A stretch of 64,000 nt of DNA, from contig CM042539.1 of assembly GCA_023630585.1 (NCBI GenBank), forward strand, positions 23,630,755 through 23,694,754, in the 5' to 3' direction. The stretch is from Cranoglanis bouderius (taxonomy: Eukaryota; Chordata; Actinopteri; Siluriformes; Cranoglanididae). Within the stretch, counting starts at the first letter, position 1. Every line of letters begins with the position of its first letter. The notes below the pieces were generated by a model, which worked only from the letters and a program-made list of their open reading frames with translations, was not told where the DNA came from and did no database searches. This document shows positions 58,237 to 64,000 of the stretch, in pieces. The position numbers and the translations under genes were made by a program.

Positions 58237-58977
58237 CTCAGCATGAAACCTCCTTGCATGAAAAAGTTATGAGCAGGATACTGTGCAAGCTAGCAGGAAA
58301 GGAAGCTTTAAAATGCCAAGGACTTGTCAAATTTTATCATTTTAATTGTTCTTTATCCGTTTTAGTGAAAAATCTTCAGTTCACCACATGATCTGCAGTA
58401 ATTTTTTGTTTGTACTGTTACGTAATAGGATGTGTATAATAGGAGGTGGCTCCACTAAGGTCATCATGATTTTGCATGTACTAGCCTACTGTATAAATGA
58501 ATATTCTCCTGTGTACACGTGCACATGCATATTTAGTCACGTACTGTAGTAAATGGAAGGATAGGATTTTAGTAAACATGGGTTATTTTTATAATTTCCA
58601 ATTGTTTCACTCACCTTGTCTGGCTGAGAACAATAACCGATGAGTTGCATGTCAAACACAATGTGTTATTGTGCTGTGCGCATCCTCATGGGAGCCAAGT
58701 AAGCATTTGTGTACAGAACTGGAACACTTTCATAAAACACAGCATTTCAATGGATTCTAAAATGCTAAATTTAGTTTTTAAATTTTAACTTGGAGTTTAC
58801 ATAGTTTTTCTACTCATGATAATGCTCAGTTTTTAGTCCATATTCAGTAAATTGTATTTGTTATGGTTTTACTAGAACTACATATTATTACTGTATTGGT
58901 TTATTAAACTAGACTGTACTTAGCAGACTGAAGAAAATGCTTAGCACTTCTAAAATAGTCTGAAAGGTTTTAAACCA
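58237..58977. other. Spacer, nothing recognised
   Basis: AT-rich, with no exon or repeat end that I can support. Confidence 0.5.
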
Positions 58978-59505
58978 AAGGAGCTTTTTGGAAAGAACTT
59001 AACAAATAAAGATGTGCTAAGTTGGTAAACTCTTACCCAAAAAGACTGAGTCTTGTATTACAAGCCAAAAATACTTTAACAAAGTATTTTTTTCTTTTTC
59101 ATGTTTTCCCTAAAACATTTATATTTTTTTCACTTTATTTTTGTTGGTTGCTATGTCACATTGAAGATCTGATATGGTACAGTGGCTATAAAAAGTCTAT
59201 ACACCCCATTTAAAATCGCAGGTTTTTGTGATGTAAAATAAATAAATAAATAAAACCAATATCAACCATGTCAGATCTTCAATGTGACATAGCAACCAAC
59301 AAAAAATAAAGTGAAGGGGGAAAAAAAAGAAATGTTTTAGGGAAAACATGAAAAAAGAAAAAAATAACCAGGTTGCACACCCCTTAAGTCATACTTTTTG
59401 GCTTGTAATACAAGACTCAGTCTTTTTGGGTAAGAGTTTACCAACTTAGCACATCTTCATTTGTTAATTTTATTCCACTATTCCTTTCCAAAAAGCTCCA
59501 GATCT
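58978..59505. repeat. Inverted fold-back around the end of a Tc1-like element
   Basis: 58,978-59,177 and 59,262-59,505 are reverse complements (AAGTTGGTAAACTCTTACCC, AAAAGACTGAGTCTTGTATT, GGTTGCTATGTCACATTGAA) around an ~85 bp loop. Confidence 0.9.
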
Positions 59506-60480
59506 ATTTAATTGCAAAGGGATCTCCTGTTCACAGCCCTCTTCAAGTTTCACAGGTTTTCAGTAGGATTTTGAGCTGGTCTCTGACTGAGCCATTCCAA
59601 AACACTGATCTTCTTCTTCCCATAACATGATGCTGCCACCACCATGCTTCACCGTGGGTATGGTGTTCTTTGGGTGATAAGCTGACTTGTTTTTGCAGCA
59701 AACATCTCTTTTAGAATTATGCCCAGAAAGGTCTACCTTGGTCTCATCAGATCATAACGCAGAATATGAGAGATTATGAGAGATTATGAGAGATTGTTGT
59801 CACATGCAGGGAGTGACCAGTACTTGCCAGATATTCTTGCAGCACCTTTAACATTGCCAAAGGTCTCTTTGAAGCCTCCCTTATACGTTTTCTTCTTGAC
59901 CTTTCATCAGTTTTGGAGGGGCTTGTTCTTGGTAATATCACTGTGGTGCCCCTTTTACTTTTATTTTCACGTGTTGATAATGGCCTTCAATGTGTTCCAT
60001 GGTACATCTAATTTTTTTGGAAATTCTTTTGTAGCCCTCTGTAGCTCTGATTAATATCTTTCAATAATGAGATCCTGTACATTTTTTGTTTGGCTTCAGG
60101 AGTTGGAAGAAGCAAAGATCATGAGATGATCATGAAAATCATGCAGATACAGCTGATCTTTCTTTGGGGTTAATCAGAATCACTTTATTGATGACAGGTG
60201 TATGATAATTACATTTAAACATGGATTTGAATGTGATTGATTCATTTTGAGCACAGTCACATGCTCCATTATGAAAGGGTGTGCACAGTTGTGGAACCAG
60301 GTTATTTAGTTTTTTCTTTTTCTTTTTTTCCCTTAACCATTTCTATTTGTTTTTCACTTGAATTTTGTTATTCACTTGGCTATGTCTAATTAAAGGTGAA
60401 AAAATGTGTGACATGATTTATCTTGGTTTCATTCATCACAAAAACCTGAAATTTTAACAGGGATGTGTATGCTTTTCATA
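59178..60480 (-). mobile_element. Tc1-like transposon, decayed
   Basis: The start is ACAGTGGCTATAAAAAGTCT; the far end is GGATGTGTATGCTTTTCATA. The interior has CATGATGCTGCCACCACCAT and GGTCTACCTTGGTCTCATCA, the reverse-strand Tc1 catalytic-domain signatures. No open transposase frame remains. Confidence 0.8.
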
Positions 60481-60562
60481 TGTATGTTGACTGGCCGTGA
60501 AATTTAATGAAAGCATCATTACACCTTGACACGCATAGAGAATGTAAACATGAATATGCACA

Positions 60563-60735
60563 ACATCAGTCACTTTAATAGGAACACCTGGACACCTGAA
60601 CATTCATGCAATCATCAAATCAGCCAATCTTGTGGCAAAAGTACAATGTATAAGATCACACAAATACAGGTCAAGAGCTTCGGTTAATGTTCACATCAAA
60701 CATCATAACGAGGAATAAAAGTGATCTCAGTGACT
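60563..60735 (+). repeat. Fragment of an unclassified teleost dispersed repeat
   Basis: CACTTTAATAGGAACACCTG, AATCAGCCAATCTTGTGGCA, CAGGTCAAGAGCTTCGGTTA: a repeat 5' end I recognise from fish genomes but cannot assign to a class. Confidence 0.5.
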
Positions 60736-60976
60736 TTGACCAAACATACACAGTTGAAGATTGGAAACAAATCACCTGGTCTTTTTCCAATCTGCAACTG
60801 TCCAGTTTCTAAGTTACCTAGGTACTTTAGCCACATGGTTTAGATAATGGTTTCCAATTTACCAGTTCCAGTTATTTCCACCACTATTACAAAACAAAAC
60901 AAAACAAACAAACAAAAACTACAGTAATAACAGAATAGTTAGTACAGGTACTCACATTAGTGGGTCAGTTACTGTG

Positions 60977-61560
60977 ATTCAATTCAATTCAATTTTACTC
61001 GTATAACTGTTTCAACAGTAGACATGTCACAAAACAGCGTTACAGAAAGCTGGATTTAGATTAAGATCCGTAATGAGCAAGCCAGAGGTAACAGTTCAAT
61101 TAAATTAAATTAAATTTTATTTGTATAGCACTTTTAACAATGGACATTGTCACAAAGCAGCTTTACAGAAATATATAAATTCAGGATATACATTTTAAAT
61201 TTAGAAATTTATCCCTAATGAGTAACCAAGAGGCAATGAAAAACTCCCTGATATGATATGAGGAAGAAACTTTGAGAGGAACCAGACTCAAAAGGGAACC
61301 CATCTTCATCTGGGTGACACCGAATAGCGTAATTATAAATAATTCCCTTCTATAACTGTAAACTATATGGTCAGTGGCAAGTGGCAAGCAAAAACTCCCT
61401 GAGACGACATAAGAAAGAAACGGTGAGAGGAACCTCGAAAGCGAATCCATCCTCTTTTGGGTGATACTGGATAGTGAGTTTATAAATTATTACTCTTCTA
61501 CAACTGAATACTGTAATGTTACACAGTGCTGAGTGTGTTGCAAGGATGTTTAGTACATGC
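60977..61560 (-). repeat. LINE/SINE-tail repeat, two adjacent copies
   Basis: Two reversed (AATTC)n or (AATTA)n tails (60,977 and about 61,095) are each followed by the complement of the CTGCTTTGTGACA...GCGCTATACAAATAAA-type end. The body repeats GAGGAAGAAAC..GAGAGGAACC..ACTCAAAAGGGAACC(C) and CATCTTCATCTGGGTGACAC twice. Confidence 0.75.
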
Positions 61561-64000
61561 ATACTGTGAACAAGAGTCCTGGAATGAGCACAGGACACTC
61601 ATGATTACAGCAGCAGTTATTAGGTACAAAACAATGCAAACAACACATAATGATAAATAATGCAGAACGTAATGTACAGTCATTGGACGAGTGAATTATT
61701 GCACAATACACTTTGCCAAGAGCAATTTGTTGCAGTGGATTCTGAGAGATTGCCAAGTTCAGATACAATTCTGAATAATGCCTGAAAGTGTGGTTAAAAA
61801 CAACACTGCTAAACAACACCTTAACTAAGTCACTCTGTTCACTTCTCGTGGATCACACTGATGTACTGATGACATGAAGAAACATATTATGGGCATTTAA
61901 TCAAATTTTTTATTATGCAATAAAGGTCCAGTTAGGCAGAATGATGTGCGCCATATCAGAGCACGTCTGCAAAGGTCCCTTTACTGTAGTGGTAAGGCAA
62001 AGCACTACAAATTTGAGACAACAGTTTAAGTAGTTCAAGATTCCAGTAAACACATCATTTCGTGCAGTCAGACGTGTCTTCTTCAAAACCCCAATTTAAG
62101 GAAATCACTACCTAATTTTGCCTAAATTATGTCTACATTGCACACTGTACATTACCCACGAGAAAGATGTTTTTTTTATGCATCCTATTTGTAATAATAT
62201 CTACTAGCATCACTGGGAAGTCATCTGTCCAATACATTTTTAATTTCACAATTTTTAATTAGACCAAAATTAGTAGGAGAAAATCAAACTGTGCTGGACT
62301 TTGAATAAGCGGCATCAGATTTGTGCTGTGTTAAACTTTTTTGCTCTTTGTATACACACATTGGTAGCATTTCTTGCTTATTGTTAGGTGAAAAAAAGTC
62401 TTTGTACTTTGTCTCTCTAAATGAAGTCAATTTGTAATGCTAGTTTTTTAACTAACTAACTAAAGAAAAAAAAGCCAAATTTGCTTTGAAAACAACAGCA
62501 AGAAAAACTTTCACTGTAGCTTATCTGTTTCCGTTGCGACACAATCTGATCTTGAGACAAGCTCTTCGCACTTTCCTGGCAGCACATTAGACCTTTAATC
62601 AGACCTGCCACCCAGATGGAGCCCTCCATAATTTTGGCCCTGTCCAAAGTGCCGCCGCACCACTGACCTTTCCCAACACTTCCATCCCGATAGCGTATCA
62701 ATTGCAGAGGCCCTAGTGGTCTGCCTGGTCACTAGGGATGCAGTCCACCCATTGAGGGCTTCGTATCACAGTGCTTATCAGTTCACTCATTTTCTCTCAT
62801 TATGGGGAGCGTGCACTTTCAAAGCCTGGCAATGGGAGAACCCTCCATAGAGGTTGTTTGATTTTATTTTTGTTTTGTTCCCATCAGAGGACCTATATTT
62901 GTAATAGGGATGTTTGTTTATTTGTTTTATTTTGAGTTCATTTCGCTTTCTAGATTTAAATTTATATTATGATGTCACTGATTGTGCTTGATAGTGTTTT
63001 CACTTGTATATATTCTGTAGCGGTGCTAATCATTTTGCAACATATGTTTTAAAAGAATTTTTTTAGAGGTTAAGTAGTTGTGTGAGTGGAATATTTAAAT
63101 AATTGTTGTGTTGAATAAGTCTTGAAGGGTGCCAAAATTTCTGAAGATGAATATATTAGCTTGTTAAGAAACACATTATTAGTTTTCCCACTTTCTTATG
63201 TGTGAATTCTAGCATTTTACAAAGACTTTTCTTTCTTTCTATCTTTCTTTCTTTCTCATATACACTGTTGTAATTGTAGCTGCCTTGAACAATATAACAT
63301 TTAAAAAGACACACTGATGCTCCGGTTTAGTACTTTCAATTTAAGTCTCATTTTAAGACTCTTCAAGTCCACACCCTTTATCTTTCAGGATGCCACTTGA
63401 CGCCAGCTCCATAAAAGTATTGTCCAGCAGCAGTTCCCAGTTTTGTCTTCTTTCTATTTCAGTAAACAAACAAGAGTCGCTCAGACAATAGAGTAAAGTT
63501 TTGGAGCCTGGAACATAGTCCTTATTTCTAAGGAACACATGGATAAACAGACAACACATGCTCTTAGATGCACTCTATAGTGCTTGAGACAGACACTCCA
63601 GGAAGAGGAGACAGACAGATAAGCACCAAAAGACATAAATTATCCTTCACTGTCACATGCGCAGTAAACTGCGCGTGTCACGTACAGCAGTAAAATGACT
63701 GCAGTAAACTGCGTGTCACGTACAACAGTAAAACGACCCACCACTTAGATCCACCATAAAAGTGCAATGACTCTGTTCTCCATTATAAACGTATGAGCTT
63801 TTTTGTTTTATATAATTATTATGACTTTGGAGCCTTTAAAATGTCACTTCACTCAATTAAAAAGATATTCTTTTTTTTTTACTTATATTTTTCTTATATC
63901 TGGTTCATAAGCTTCATGAACTTCATGACAAGTTCTCTTAATATTTATTAGTAGTTAGTAGTTAAAATGTAAAATTATGTGGCATTAAAGTAATAGGTGA
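61561..64000. other. Terminal 2.4 kb, no gene recognised
   Basis: No coding exon or transposon is supportable. A (TTTC)n stretch lies at 63,223-63,256. A tandem duplication of about 42 bp, built on the palindromic GCAGTAAACTGCG, lies at 63,660-63,737. The - frame at 62,456-62,701 has no recognisable domain. Confidence 0.5.

Noticed and set aside
62456..63559. - frames near the window end
   Set aside because: No recognisable domain or supporting signals. They are short and isolated.

Overview
The window is vertebrate nuclear DNA from a ray-finned fish. Genes are intron-rich with GT-AG introns, and Tc1, hAT, DIRS, SINE and LINE-derived repeats of teleost type are dense. A freshwater ostariophysan such as a catfish would fit, but nothing here proves the order. 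There are no bacterial-style operons. Only two host genes can be supported. They lie tail to tail: an IgGFc-binding-protein-like (FCGBP-like) mucin-type gene on + (about 24.65-36.18 kb) and an NCAM-like cell-adhesion gene on - (about 55.93-40.55 kb).

0-24 kb is accessory DNA. It holds a truncated Tc1 transposon (0.43-1.38 kb), a long DIRS tyrosine-recombinase retrotransposon (4,481-9,742), the 3' part of an LTR retrotransposon (11.06-14.5 kb), a hAT remnant inside a 1.86 kb inverted-repeat element (15.87-17.72 kb), a second rearranged DIRS remnant (20.6-21.16 kb), a CA microsatellite and a 5'-truncated LINE. Much of 2.4-4.5, 9.7-10.9, 14.5-15.1, 18.0-18.55 and 18.9-21.6 kb is the same sequence repeated. 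The DIRS ends can be fixed to the base from its internal complementary region and from an apparently empty site at 21,314/21,315.

The least ordinary object is the internal region of the LTR element. On - it encodes a zinc finger with exactly the C6H2 spacing of the methionine aminopeptidase 1 (METAP1) N-terminal finger. One cysteine ligand is replaced by tyrosine. The finger is followed by nine 26-residue repeats and a long S/P/V-rich tail, then a polypurine tract and the 3' LTR.

The FCGBP-like gene assembles into one uninterrupted frame: 13 coding exons, 5,715 nt including the stop, 1,904 residues. It encodes a signal peptide, an IgGFc-binding domain and four VWD/C8 assemblies with TIL modules between them. 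Its promoter and signal-peptide exon are duplicated. The NCAM-like gene assembles into 15 coding exons, 1,980 nt including the stop, 659 residues. It encodes a signal peptide, four Ig domains, two FN3 domains, an NCAM-type transmembrane segment and a short tail. The tail ends in a distant last exon behind an intron holding two Tc1 elements. Exon coordinates for both genes were read by eye from splice sites and checked for phase.

56-64 kb, upstream of the NCAM-like promoter, contains only repeats (MITEs, a SINE, a Tc1 fold-back, LINE-tail repeats) and unassigned AT-rich DNA.
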